Origin: an uncultured Clostridia bacterium
Lineage (GTDB): Bacteria > Bacillota > Clostridia > TANB77 > CAG-508
DNA length: 29,450 bases
Reading direction: 5' to 3'
Assembly: GCA_948560265.1 (NCBI GenBank)
Contig: CAOXTD010000010.1
Coordinates: 1 to 29,450, forward strand
Shown: piece after piece, positions 14,107-21,610 of the stretch
How the letters are laid out: every line of letters begins with the position of its first letter
Position numbering within the stretch: the stretch's first letter is position 1
The notes under the pieces: model-generated
Database searches by the model: none
What the model was told of the DNA's origin: nothing
What the model saw: the letters and a program-made list of their open reading frames with translations, nothing else
Program-made: the position numbers and the translations under genes

Positions 14107-15378
14107 TTGGATAAATTAGTAATTCAAGGACCAACAAAATTAAAAGGTGAAGTTACAATTAGCGGTGCTAAAAATGCTGCTGTTGCAATTCTTCCAGCTA
14201 CTTTATTAATAGATGGTATTTGTAAAATTGAGAATTTGCCAAATATCAGTGATGTAAGAACTTACTGCAAAATCTTAGAAACTTTAGGTGCCAAAATCAC
14301 ATGGTTTTCTGATAATGAAATAGAAATTGATACAAGAAATATTGGTTGTACACAAGCACCTTTAGATATGACTAGTAAATTTAGAGCTTCCTATTATTTA
14401 TTAGGTGCTCTTTTAGGAAGATGTGGTACTGCTGAAGTTGGAATTCCTGGTGGTTGTAACTTAGGTGCAAGACCAATTGATCAACATATTAAAGGTTTTG
14501 AAGCATTAGGTGCTAAGGTAGATGTAGCACAAGGTAAAATTTCTGCTAAAGTGAAGAAATTAACTGGTACTTCTATTTATATGGATATTGTTTCAGTTGG
14601 CGCAACAATTAATGTTATGCTTGCTAGTGTATTAGCAGAAGGAACTACTACAATTGATAATGCTGCAAAAGAACCACATATTGTTGATGTTGCTAACTTT
14701 TTAAATACTATGGGAGCTGATATTCGTGGTGCTGGTACAGATGTGATTAAAATTAACGGTGTGAAAAGTTTGCATGGAGATACTACTTACAGTGTTGTAC
14801 CTGATCAGATTGAAGCTGGTACATTTATGCTTGCAGCAGTTGCCTCTAAAGGAGATATTTTAATTAAAAACTGTATTCCTGAACATTTAGATTGTATTAC
14901 TGCTAAGATTATTGAAATTGGTGGAACAGTTGAAGATTTAGGAGATAGTGTTCGTGTATCTATGAATAAAAGACCTAATAAGGCTGTTGTAAAAACACTT
15001 CCATATCCTGGTTTTCCTACTGATTTACAACCTCAAATGGGTGTTGTACTTTCTATTGCTGATGGCACAAGTACCATTAATGAAAGTATTTGGGATTCTA
15101 GATTCCAATATACAGCAGAATTAAATAAAATGGGAGCAAAGATTGCACCACAAGGAAAAACAGCTACCTTTGAGGGTGTAAAAGGACTAGTTGGTTCTTC
15201 AGTTTGTGCAACAGATTTAAGAGCAGGTGCAGCACTTCTTGTTGCGGGTACCATTGCTAACGGAGAAACTCAGCTATATAATTTACAACATATTGACAGA
15301 GGTTATGAAAATATAGAAGAAAAGTTTAGAAACTTAGGTGCGAAAATTCAAAGAGTTTCTGAACCTGATGAAAACTAA
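14107..15378 (+). CDS. murA: UDP-N-acetylglucosamine 1-carboxyvinyltransferase
   Basis: MurA transfers enolpyruvate from PEP to UDP-GlcNAc, the first committed step of peptidoglycan synthesis in the cytoplasm. The start is the TTG at 14107 (MDKLVIQGP), which fits the family N-terminus and has GGGGG 9 bases before it; an earlier TTG at 14098 abuts that sequence. KN at 22-23 (SGAKNAAVAIL) and the loop GGCNLGARP with the PEP-binding Cys117 are present, so a fosfomycin-type target site is intact. The length of 423 residues is typical. walJ follows after 27 bases. Confidence 0.96.
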   Translation: MDKLVIQGPTKLKGEVTISGAKNAAVAILPATLLIDGICKIENLPNISDVRTYCKILETLGAKITWFSDNEIEIDTRNIGCTQAPLDMTSKFRASYYLLGALLGRCGTAEVGIPGGCNLGARPIDQHIKGFEALGAKVDVAQGKISAKVKKLTGTSIYMDIVSVGATINVMLASVLAEGTTTIDNAAKEPHIVDVANFLNTMGADIRGAGTDVIKINGVKSLHGDTTYSVVPDQIEAGTFMLAAVASKGDILIKNCIPEHLDCITAKIIEIGGTVEDLGDSVRVSMNKRPNKAVVKTLPYPGFPTDLQPQMGVVLSIADGTSTINESIWDSRFQYTAELNKMGAKIAPQGKTATFEGVKGLVGSSVCATDLRAGAALLVAGTIANGETQLYNLQHIDRGYENIEEKFRNLGAKIQRVSEPDEN

Positions 15379-15405
15379 ACAAAAGAAATAGAGGAAATAG
15401 TATAT

Positions 15406-16200
15406 ATGCTAAAATTTTGTAGTTTATATAGTGGTAGTAGTGGGAATAGTTTATTTGTTGAAACACCCAATAGTAAAATACTAATTGATGCTGGTGTTAG
15501 TACAAAAAAAATTGAAACTGCTTTAAATGATTTAGAAGTAGACATTCATGACATCGATGCAGTTTTAGTAACACATGAACATTCTGACCATGTGAAAGGT
15601 TTAGGTACTTTAGCGAAAAAATTTGATATTCCCATTTACGCCAACCAAGAAACATGGGATGCTATGCCAGAAATTACAGAAAAAGTTCAATTAGAAAATC
15701 AAAATTTTTTCAGACCAAATGAAAAATTTGATATTGGAGACCTAAAAATTCTCCCTTTTTCAATTCCACATGATGCAGCAAATCCATGTGGTTTTAATTT
15801 GTTTTATAAAAATCAAAAAATCAGTATTGCTACTGATTTAGGTCATATGGATTATGAGCTTGTTAAATACTTAGAAGAAAGCCAATTTATTTTACTAGAA
15901 GCAAATTACGATCCAAGTATTCTACAATGCTCTAAATATCCATATCCATTAAAGCAGAGAATTGCTGGTCCTAATGGACACTTGTCTAATGAAATGGCCG
16001 GAAAAACAATTTCTTATCTTTTAAAAAGTGGATTAAATAAAGTTATGCTTGGGCATTTAAGTAAAGAAAATAACTTTCCAGAACTTGCTTATCAAACTGT
16101 TATTAATGAGCTTTGCAATCATAATTTTAATGAAAACCACTTCTCACTAAGTGTCGCTAATCGTTTAATGCCTAGCAATATCATAAATATTGAGGGATAG
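15406..16200 (+). CDS. walJ: metallo-beta-lactamase-fold hydrolase, YycJ/WalJ family
   Basis: This cytoplasmic MBL-fold protein is the YycJ/WalJ type, a putative DNA exonuclease linked in Bacillus and streptococci to cell division and the WalRK region. The start MLKFCSLYSGSSGNSLFVET and the metal motif HEHSDH (57-62) are diagnostic, with later ligand regions SIPHDAANPCGF, ATDLGH and LGHLSKENNFPELA. At 264 residues it is of normal length. It is followed by rlmH after one base, as in the Bacillus yyc region. The walRK two-component genes themselves are not here. Confidence 0.92.
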   Translation: MLKFCSLYSGSSGNSLFVETPNSKILIDAGVSTKKIETALNDLEVDIHDIDAVLVTHEHSDHVKGLGTLAKKFDIPIYANQETWDAMPEITEKVQLENQNFFRPNEKFDIGDLKILPFSIPHDAANPCGFNLFYKNQKISIATDLGHMDYELVKYLEESQFILLEANYDPSILQCSKYPYPLKQRIAGPNGHLSNEMAGKTISYLLKSGLNKVMLGHLSKENNFPELAYQTVINELCNHNFNENHFSLSVANRLMPSNIINIEG

Positions 16201-16201
16201 T

Positions 16202-16684
16202 ATGTTACATATAGAAATTATTTGTGTCGGAAAATTAAAAGAAGATTATTTAAAGTCTGCTATTGCAGAATATTCTAAGAGATTATCTAAATATTGTTCT
16301 TGCAATATCATAGAATTACCTGATGAAAAATTACCTGCACCTCTTTCTGAAGCAGATAAAAGAAAAATAATTGAAAAAGAAAGTAATTCTATTTTGAGCC
16401 ATATAAAAGAAAATAGTTATATCATTGCCTTAGACTTAAAGGGAAAAGAATATTCTTCTGAAGAATTTTCTGAAAAGTTGTCTAATATAGCTCTTCGTGA
16501 AAATTCCACCATTACTTTTTTAATTGGTGGTACTTTAGGTATGTCACAAGAGTTATTAAAACATGCCAACGAATTAATTCGTTTTTCAAAAATGACTTTT
16601 CCACATCAATTAATTCGCGTTTTCTTACTAGAGCAATTATTTCGTAGTTTTAAAATTCAAAATAATGAAACCTATCATAGGTAA
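16202..16684 (+). CDS. rlmH: 23S rRNA (pseudouridine(1915)-N(3))-methyltransferase
   Basis: RlmH is a SPOUT-class methyltransferase that modifies pseudouridine 1915 of helix 69 in 70S ribosomes. The family motifs are clear: IICVGKLKEDYL at the start, IALDLKGKEYSSEEF, FLIGGTLGMSQEL for S-adenosylmethionine binding, and the C-terminal LIRVFLLEQLFRSFKIQNNETYHR (quoted in part). The ATG at 16202 follows GAGGG at normal spacing; an in-frame TTG at 16190 lacks an RBS. At 160 residues it is complete. It is probably cotranscribed with walJ. Confidence 0.97.
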   Translation: MLHIEIICVGKLKEDYLKSAIAEYSKRLSKYCSCNIIELPDEKLPAPLSEADKRKIIEKESNSILSHIKENSYIIALDLKGKEYSSEEFSEKLSNIALRENSTITFLIGGTLGMSQELLKHANELIRFSKMTFPHQLIRVFLLEQLFRSFKIQNNETYHR

Positions 16685-16700
16685 ACTTTAAAAATTAATA

Positions 16701-16874
16701 TATAATTGAATTGTAGAGGAGAAGTAAAAAAGAAAACAACCATCTCTTCCTAAATAAAATCGGGGGCACGAATTATTTTATAAAAAGACAAAAATCTTTT
16801 GAACATATCAGGGGTGATATTTAAGGGAATCACATCATTAAATCATATAAAACAAAAATGCTTCTCCTCTACAA
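16701..16874 (+). ncRNA. candidate structured RNA closed by a 14-bp stem
   Basis: TTGTAGAGGAGAAG (16711-16724) and CTTCTCCTCTACAA (16861-16874) are exact reverse complements enclosing 136 bases with no reading frame. Within are ATAAAAT/ATTTTAT (16754-16760/16775-16781) with an inner TCG/CGA, AAAAGA/TCTTTT (16783-16788/16795-16800), and ATATCA-GGGG-TGATAT (16805-16820). Runs of G (CGGGGGCACGA, CAGGGGTG, AAGGGAATCAC) stand out from the AT-rich background. A TATAAT at 16701-16706 would start transcription almost at the foot of the closing stem; no good -35 is visible. TCTCTTCC (16743-16750) could also pair with the 5' closing strand, allowing an alternative fold. I cannot name the family. Confidence 0.6.
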
Positions 16875-16889
16875 AAATAAAAACATAAA

Positions 16890-17021
16890 TTATGATTCGG
16901 AAATTTTTTTCAAGATATGTTTTGCACATATATAAGAAATTAAATTTCTAAAAGTGAAATAAATAGAAATGAATAATATTTCTAATATGATGAATAATTT
17001 AATAAATTGAATGAAATTCAT
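16890..17021 (-). CDS. 43-residue hydrophobic membrane peptide
   Basis: An ATG at 17021 opens a 43-codon frame ending in TAA at 16890: MNFIQFIKLFIILEILFISI and then YFTFRNLISYICAKHILKKI with SES at the end. One membrane helix (about 3-24) is followed by a basic tail. AAAGGA lies 8 bases before the ATG, and a promoter with exact TTGACA and 17-base spacing lies upstream. The length, single helix and Lys/Arg-rich end fit type I toxin peptides of Firmicutes (TxpA, BsrG and similar), as does the structured RNA on the opposite strand that begins beyond its 3' end. No homolog is recognised, so a simple small membrane protein remains possible. Confidence 0.6.
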   Translation of the reverse strand: MNFIQFIKLFIILEILFISIYFTFRNLISYICAKHILKKISES

Positions 17022-17083
17022 AACTTGTCCTTTCTGCCCTTTTCTCTTTATGCAAGTTTTACTTTGAACTTGTTATGTTTTTT

Positions 17084-17112
17084 ATCTTACTACCGTTTTT
17101 TCTATTTGTCAA
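17084..17112 (-). promoter_or_regulatory. promoter of the 43-residue peptide gene
   Basis: On the minus strand TTGACA (17107-17112), a 17-base spacer and TAAGAT (17084-17089) lie about 65 bases before the peptide ATG. The predicted leader contains a CAAGTT/AACTTG hairpin (17053-17072). The promoter lies just past the spmB stop, so the small gene is an independent unit. Confidence 0.6.
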
Positions 17113-17120
17113 CAAAAACT

Positions 17121-17648
17121 TCACGACAAGATTTGACAAATTATGACAGAACTAATCATTCCTGCTAGGTCTGCAAGTAGTGCTGCCGCTAGCACAAATC
17201 TAATCTTTTTTACCTTAACACAAGCTGTATAAATGGCAATCGTATAAAAAGTAGTTTCTGTTGATCCCATAATAACAGAAGTTATCATTCCAAGTGTTGT
17301 ATCTACTCCATATTGTTTCATAATATCTACCGCTACTCCCATAGATGCACTTCCTGATATTGGTCTTAGCATTGCTAAAGGAAGTATTTGACTCGGTATT
17401 TTTAATAAATTAGTTATTGGTGAAATAATATCAATAATAAAATCTAAAATTCCTGAACTCCTCAATGCCCCAACTGCCAAAAATATTCCAATTAAGGTTG
17501 GAAATAAATTTACTACAATTTTTACACCTTCTGTTGCTCCTTCTAAAAAACAATCAAAAACTTTTTGCTTTTCTTTTATTCCATAAAACAAAATAGTTAA
17601 AATAACAACTGGTATTGCCGCTGCTGATAAATAGTTTATCATTTTCAT
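17121..17648 (-). CDS. spmB: spore maturation protein B
   Basis: SpmB is a membrane protein that acts with SpmA in spore core dehydration and heat resistance. The 175-residue chain has about five hydrophobic segments and the family blocks LEGATEGVKIVVNLFPTLIG, LPLAMLRPISGSASMGV and IMGSTETTFYTIAIY (conserved nucleoside-transporter-gate-like Gly/Ser/Thr region). It begins 1 base after the spmA stop codon. Its RBS GAGGAAG lies inside the last codons of spmA, so the two are translationally coupled. Confidence 0.95.
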   Translation of the reverse strand: MKMINYLSAAAIPVVILTILFYGIKEKQKVFDCFLEGATEGVKIVVNLFPTLIGIFLAVGALRSSGILDFIIDIISPITNLLKIPSQILPLAMLRPISGSASMGVAVDIMKQYGVDTTLGMITSVIMGSTETTFYTIAIYTACVKVKKIRFVLAAALLADLAGMISSVIICQILS

Positions 17649-17649
17649 A

Positions 17650-18225
17650 TTAAAACTTCCTCATTAAAATTTTTGTTGCAGTAATTCCCACCGTAGCTGC
17701 TATAATAGTAGCTACCCAAACTTGTAAAATAATGCTACTTGGTGCTATTGATCCTAACGAACTACGAATTGCAATTACATTGGTGGGAATTAATTGCAAA
17801 GAAGCAGTATTTAGTACAATAAACATTGCCATTGAATTCGTCAAAGTGTCTTTTTTTGGATTCTCCTTTTGCATAGTTTCCATTGCTTTTAATCCTAGTG
17901 GCGTAGCAGCATTTCCTAATCCTAATAAATTTGCCACAACATTCATTGAAATTTCCTCTTTTGCTTGTTCATTATGTTTCAATTCTGGAAATAAAAATTT
18001 TATAGCTGGCTGTAAAATTTTAGTAAGTTTCGACATTAATGTTGTTTTTTTGGCTATGTTCATAATTCCATTCCATAAACAAATTGTACCAAAAAAGGTT
18101 AATGTTAATTCTACTGCTGAAGAAGCAGAATCGAAAATTCCATTACTAACTTTCTCTACATTTCCTGTTACTAGTGCATATATAAAGGAAATAGTGATAA
18201 AAATGGGCCAAATAACATTTAACAT
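17650..18225 (-). CDS. spmA: spore maturation protein A
   Basis: SpmA partners SpmB in lowering spore core water. The 191-residue membrane protein has an N-terminal hydrophobic segment (about 3-20), a Gly-rich central segment VVANLLGLGNAATPLGLKAM (quoted in full, 20 residues) that is the family hallmark, MAMFIVLNTASLQLIPTNV, and a C-terminal helix. The RBS AAGGAGG lies before the ATG. In Bacillus spmAB sits near dacB; here no dacB is adjacent. Confidence 0.95.
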   Translation of the reverse strand: MLNVIWPIFITISFIYALVTGNVEKVSNGIFDSASSAVELTLTFFGTICLWNGIMNIAKKTTLMSKLTKILQPAIKFLFPELKHNEQAKEEISMNVVANLLGLGNAATPLGLKAMETMQKENPKKDTLTNSMAMFIVLNTASLQLIPTNVIAIRSSLGSIAPSSIILQVWVATIIAATVGITATKILMRKF

Positions 18226-18389
18226 CTTTTACCTCCTTGTCTTCTTTTTATCCTATTCCTCTTCTCGATTTTTATGCCTTTTTTATTTTTATGAAGTTTC
18301 GACATTTATCCAACTTTTTCCTATCGGATTTTACAGTTTTTGTTAAATTTTTACAGTTTTTTATTGCTTTTATGCCCTTTGTGTGTTAT

Positions 18390-18395
18390 TATAAT
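18390..18395 (+). promoter_or_regulatory. -10 element upstream of abrB
   Basis: An exact TATAAT 45 bases before the abrB ATG is the best -10 candidate for abrB. A clear -35 at 16-18 bases is not visible, so an activator or another sigma factor may be involved. Confidence 0.35.
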
Positions 18396-18440
18396 TTATA
18401 TCGCGTTTGTCGAATTTTGTTGTTTTAAGGAGGAAATGAT

Positions 18441-18695
18441 ATGAAATCTACAGGAATTATAAGACGAGTAGATGAATTAGGAAGAGTAGTAATTCCAATT
18501 GAATTAAGAAACAAATTTGGTATTGCAGAAAAAGACCCTATTGAAATATTCGTAGACGGTTCTAACATTGTTTTAAAGAAATTCGAACCTAATTGTATCT
18601 TTTGTGGAAGTTCTAAGAAATTGTCTGAATACAAAGATAAATTAGTTTGTGACAAATGCTTAGAAAAATTGGTTGGAATGAAAACAGAAGAATAA
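18441..18695 (+). CDS. abrB: AbrB family transition-state regulator with C-terminal zinc ribbon
   Basis: The first 50 residues are the swapped-hairpin AbrB DNA-binding domain, nearly the classic MKSTGIIRRVDELGRVVIPI followed by ELRNKFGIAEKDPIEIFVDG. Instead of the helical Bacillus AbrB C-terminus it has two CxxC pairs (Cys52, Cys55, Cys70, Cys73) that would bind one zinc ion. AbrB proteins repress post-exponential and sporulation genes. The RBS AAGGAGG precedes the ATG. The gene is convergent with rsmI; in Bacillus abrB is likewise next to rsmI (yabC) and yabB. Confidence 0.9.
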   Translation: MKSTGIIRRVDELGRVVIPIELRNKFGIAEKDPIEIFVDGSNIVLKKFEPNCIFCGSSKKLSEYKDKLVCDKCLEKLVGMKTEE

Positions 18696-18726
18696 ATCTA
18701 CATTTTTATAAGAATGTACTAAAATA

Positions 18727-18759
18727 AAAAAATCACTAGTTTATCACTAGTGATTTTTT
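18727..18759. terminator. bidirectional terminator between abrB and rsmI
   Basis: AAAAAATCACTAGT (18727-18740) and ACTAGTGATTTTTT (18746-18759) form a perfect 14-bp stem with a 5-base loop and a T-run in each direction. It serves the converging abrB and rsmI genes. Confidence 0.88.
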
Positions 18760-18764
18760 ATTTT

Positions 18765-19589
18765 TCAATCTAAAAACTTCTGATATATTTCATTTTTAGG
18801 TACATTCCTATCTTTTGCTATTTGCTTAATAATTTCTTTTTTATTCAATCCTAACTTTTCATAAAACAAATAGTGTTCTTGTAAAGTCATTTTTTCAAAG
18901 TTCGCTTCCTCTGTATCCTCATTTTTATTTAAATCAAGAATAATAACAAATTCTCCCTTTGGTTCTTTACATTTTTCTATTACCTCTGATATTTTTCCAT
19001 ATATTTTCTCTTCATGAATTTTGGTTAATTCTCTTACTACACAAATAGATATATCACCAATTAGTTTTAAAATATCTTCTAATGTTTTTTGTAATTTATG
19101 TGGCGCCTCATATAAGATAACAGTTTTATTCTCTTTTGCAATCTTACTAAAAACCTCTTTTCTATTCTTTTTGTTCAATGGTAAGAATCCATAAAAGCTA
19201 AACTCTTTTGTAGAAATGCCTGAAACAATAAGACTATTGACTAGTGCACATGCTCCTGGAATTGGTATGATTTCAATTTGATTTTGAATTGCTGCTTTTA
19301 CAATTTCTTCTCCTGGATCTGATATTCCTGGAGTTCCTGCATCTGTAACAATAGCAATATTTTTGCCTGCTATTACTTCATGAATTAACTCTTCCGTTTT
19401 TACTTCTTCATTGTGCCTATGATAACTTATCATTGGCTTACTTACTTCAAAATAGTTTAATAATTGTAAAGTATGTCTAGTATCTTCTGCTGCAATCAAA
19501 TCTACTTCTTTTAAAGTTTGAACTGCTCTAAAGGTCATATCCTGCAAATTTCCGATTGGCGTTGCTACTAGATAAATTGTTCCTTTCAT
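18765..19589 (-). CDS. rsmI: 16S rRNA (cytidine(1402)-2'-O)-methyltransferase
   Basis: RsmI adds the 2'-O-methyl group to C1402 in the ribosomal P site. The tetrapyrrole-methylase fold motifs are intact: YLVATPIGNLQDMTFRAV, AAEDTRHT, VTDAGTPGISDPG and IPGACALVNSLIVSG, then FYGFLP. Residues 205-274 add an accessory C-terminal part. The length of 274 residues is normal. It follows trmN6 after 15 bases and probably shares its promoter at 20368-20396. The GIY-YIG gene (yazA) that separates the two in Bacillus is missing. Confidence 0.96.
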   Translation of the reverse strand: MKGTIYLVATPIGNLQDMTFRAVQTLKEVDLIAAEDTRHTLQLLNYFEVSKPMISYHRHNEEVKTEELIHEVIAGKNIAIVTDAGTPGISDPGEEIVKAAIQNQIEIIPIPGACALVNSLIVSGISTKEFSFYGFLPLNKKNRKEVFSKIAKENKTVILYEAPHKLQKTLEDILKLIGDISICVVRELTKIHEEKIYGKISEVIEKCKEPKGEFVIILDLNKNEDTEEANFEKMTLQEHYLFYEKLGLNKKEIIKQIAKDRNVPKNEIYQKFLD

Positions 19590-19604
19590 ATTTTGCTCCT
19601 TATT

Positions 19605-20339
19605 CTATTTATTATATATCTCTAAGACATCTTTTGTATAGTTACATTGTAAATCATAAATATAAATTGGTTTTTCTATTTTTAAAAATGGCCTTGCATT
19701 TTTGGTAGCCTTTATTAAAATCAAATTCGATTCTTTTTTTTGATTTGGATAAACAAATTTTATATTTTTAGGCTCTAATTTATATTTTCTCAAATTCACC
19801 ATAATATCTGCTAGTCTTTCAGGTCTATGTACCATATAAATACTTCCTTGATCTTTTAATAAATAACTAGCTATAGAAATAAAATCCTCTAAATCAGCAG
19901 TAATTTCGTGACGTGAAATTAACTTCATTTCATTTTCGTTGACTCCTCCTGTCCCTTTTTTCTTATATGGTGGATTTGTCACAATTGCATTAAAACTTCC
20001 CACTTCATATATTCCTTTTAATTTTTTGATATCTTCACAGATAATCTCAATTCTATTTTGTAACTGATTTAATATAACGCTCCTTTGCGCCATTTCGGCT
20101 ACTTCTGGTTGTATTTCTACTCCTACTATTTTAGTTTCTTGTGTTTTAGCAGATAATAAAATATCTAAAATACCAGTACCAGTACCCATATCTAATATTG
20201 TACTACTTCTTTTAATTTCTTTAGCAAAGTCTGATAAAAGTACACTATCCATTCCAAAACAAAATCCATCTTTATTTTGAATAATTTTTAGCCCATTTAA
20301 TTCTAAATCATCTATTCTTTCATTTTCCTTTAATTCCAT
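19605..20339 (-). CDS. trmN6: TrmN6/YabB-type tRNA (adenine-N6)-methyltransferase
   Basis: A Rossmann-fold methyltransferase with the SAM motif DMGTGTG (50-56), the acidic motif VGVEIQ (73-78) and the N6-adenine catalytic motif NPPY (122-125). The N-terminal GFCFGMDSVLLSDF and the SRHEITADLEDF region fit YabB/TrmN6, which methylates A37 of a tRNA in enterobacteria; the Firmicute member's exact target is less certain. Its place beside rsmI and abrB matches Bacillus. The ATG at 20339 has a weak GAGAGAG upstream as RBS. Confidence 0.88.
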   Translation of the reverse strand: MELKENERIDDLELNGLKIIQNKDGFCFGMDSVLLSDFAKEIKRSSTILDMGTGTGILDILLSAKTQETKIVGVEIQPEVAEMAQRSVILNQLQNRIEIICEDIKKLKGIYEVGSFNAIVTNPPYKKKGTGGVNENEMKLISRHEITADLEDFISIASYLLKDQGSIYMVHRPERLADIMVNLRKYKLEPKNIKFVYPNQKKESNLILIKATKNARPFLKIEKPIYIYDLQCNYTKDVLEIYNK

Positions 20340-20367
20340 AGTCTCTCTCTTTTTTTAATTTTGTATT

Positions 20368-20396
20368 ATTATACCATGGGTTTATAGATATTTCAA
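20368..20396 (-). promoter_or_regulatory. promoter of the trmN6-rsmI operon
   Basis: On the minus strand TTGAAA (20391-20396), a 17-base spacer and an exact TATAAT (20368-20373) lie about 30 bases before the trmN6 ATG. Confidence 0.65.
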
Positions 20397-20454
20397 ACAT
20401 TCATTGTCAAAAGCAACTTTTACAACATAAACTATATTATTATGAGGTGGTTAT

Positions 20455-20616
20455 ATGGAACAACTTAATCGTGGAAAAACTTCTAAAAAAGAAAAGTTTA
20501 ATTTCAAAGAAAAAAAAGAGAATACTGTGCATTCTCTTTTTGAGGTAGAACATTTTTTATGTGATTTTAAAAACATTTGCAAAGGCTTGAAGCTCTATAA
20601 AATTTTACGCAAATAA
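20455..20616 (+). CDS. 53-residue basic peptide, unknown
   Basis: An ATG with GAGGTGG about 4 bases before it opens a 53-codon frame ending in TAA at 20616. The product starts MEQLNRGKTSKKEKFNFKEK, continues KENTVHSLFEVEHFLCDFKN and ends ICKGLKLYKILRK. The first half is Lys/Glu-rich and the second amphipathic with two Cys. A possible promoter, TTGTCA (20404-20409), 18 bases and TAAACT (20428-20433), lies upstream. Its stop abuts the stop of the converging GerMN gene with no base between. I know no family for it; the RBS and divergent promoter region make it more than a chance frame. Confidence 0.6.
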   Translation: MEQLNRGKTSKKEKFNFKEKKENTVHSLFEVEHFLCDFKNICKGLKLYKILRK

Positions 20617-21318
20617 TTAAGTTGTAGCGCTGCCAGTTTTATTATTTTGCGTATTACTTGTTGCGTTGGTCGTTTTATTAGTTTGTGTATTACTAGTTAC
20701 ATTGTTGGTTTGCATGTTACTTGTTGCATTTTGTGATGTGCTTTTCGTAGTATCCTCTTTTCCCTTTTCAATTCTAATAAAAGCATTTTTAAAATTGATT
20801 TTATTATCTTTAAATGCTTGATCCTCTCTACCATTAATTAAAATCTTAACCTTATTTACTTCATTCAATTGTGTCAAAGTATTCACAATTGCGTATACCG
20901 TCATATTTTCTGCTTCTTGCCCACCTTTATGATTATCAATAAATTCCTTTGATAAATCTAAGTATACCATATCACCCTTTAGTTCTGTCTTTATTACTCT
21001 AGTTCCTTCTGGAATAACGGTTTGTAGTTTTTCATTCTTTGGTCCTTCTAATAATAATCCGATTAATGTAGCATATGGATCCGTTAATAACGTTTTACTA
21101 TCTACCATTCTCCCTTCTGGCATCAATTCTTTCGTTTCTTTATTTTGATAATATAGAGTAACTATTGTCTGTCTCATTGTAGTATCGCCTACCTCTTCTT
21201 GTGGTTGAATCTCGTTTTGACTTACACTCTTATCTTGGTTGGTAAATAAATATATTGTTACCCCCACAATCCCTACTATTAAAATAGCAATCACTGTTAA
21301 AAATATCTTCCTATTCAT
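20617..21318 (-). CDS. GerMN-domain protein
   Basis: A membrane-anchored protein with one N-terminal transmembrane segment (6-26), a GerMN domain (about 50-185) with LLEGPKNEKLQTVIPEGTRV and VYLDLSKEFIDN, and ILINGREDQAF closing it. GerM of B. subtilis takes part in sporulation and germination through the engulfment channel, but single GerMN proteins also occur elsewhere. The last 45 residues are low-complexity Asn/Thr/Ser repeats (TSN-x-QTN type) encoded by degenerate DNA repeats around 20640-20740, likely flexible and prone to length change. The RBS is AGGAGAGAGG. Confidence 0.85.
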   Translation of the reverse strand: MNRKIFLTVIAILIVGIVGVTIYLFTNQDKSVSQNEIQPQEEVGDTTMRQTIVTLYYQNKETKELMPEGRMVDSKTLLTDPYATLIGLLLEGPKNEKLQTVIPEGTRVIKTELKGDMVYLDLSKEFIDNHKGGQEAENMTVYAIVNTLTQLNEVNKVKILINGREDQAFKDNKINFKNAFIRIEKGKEDTTKSTSQNATSNMQTNNVTSNTQTNKTTNATSNTQNNKTGSATT

Positions 21319-21503
21319 CTGTTCCCTCTCTCCTTTTGATTTTATTAGTTATTCTTTTTTAATAATAACCTTGAACTTGTACTATTAATTCTATCTCTAT
21401 GCTTGTTTTTATTTATTTAGAACCATATTTTCACAAAACTTTCAGCATTTGCTTAAAACTTTCTTAATTCATGTGTTTCGAGCCATTCTCCCACTATTTT
21501 ACA

Positions 21504-21532
21504 TTGACAAATAGCCTATTTGAGTATACAAT
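21504..21532 (+). promoter_or_regulatory. promoter of the activase/dehydratase gene
   Basis: An exact TTGACA (21504-21509), a 17-base spacer and TACAAT (21527-21532) give a strong sigma-A promoter about 75 bases before the ATG. The rest of the 292-base gap between the divergent genes holds no reading frame I can support. Confidence 0.72.
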
Positions 21533-21610
21533 AAGGGGTATCAATTTAAGATGAATACTAAATAAATTTTATCATATAAATAGGACATAAAAAGGAGTGC
21601 GAAGTTTTTT

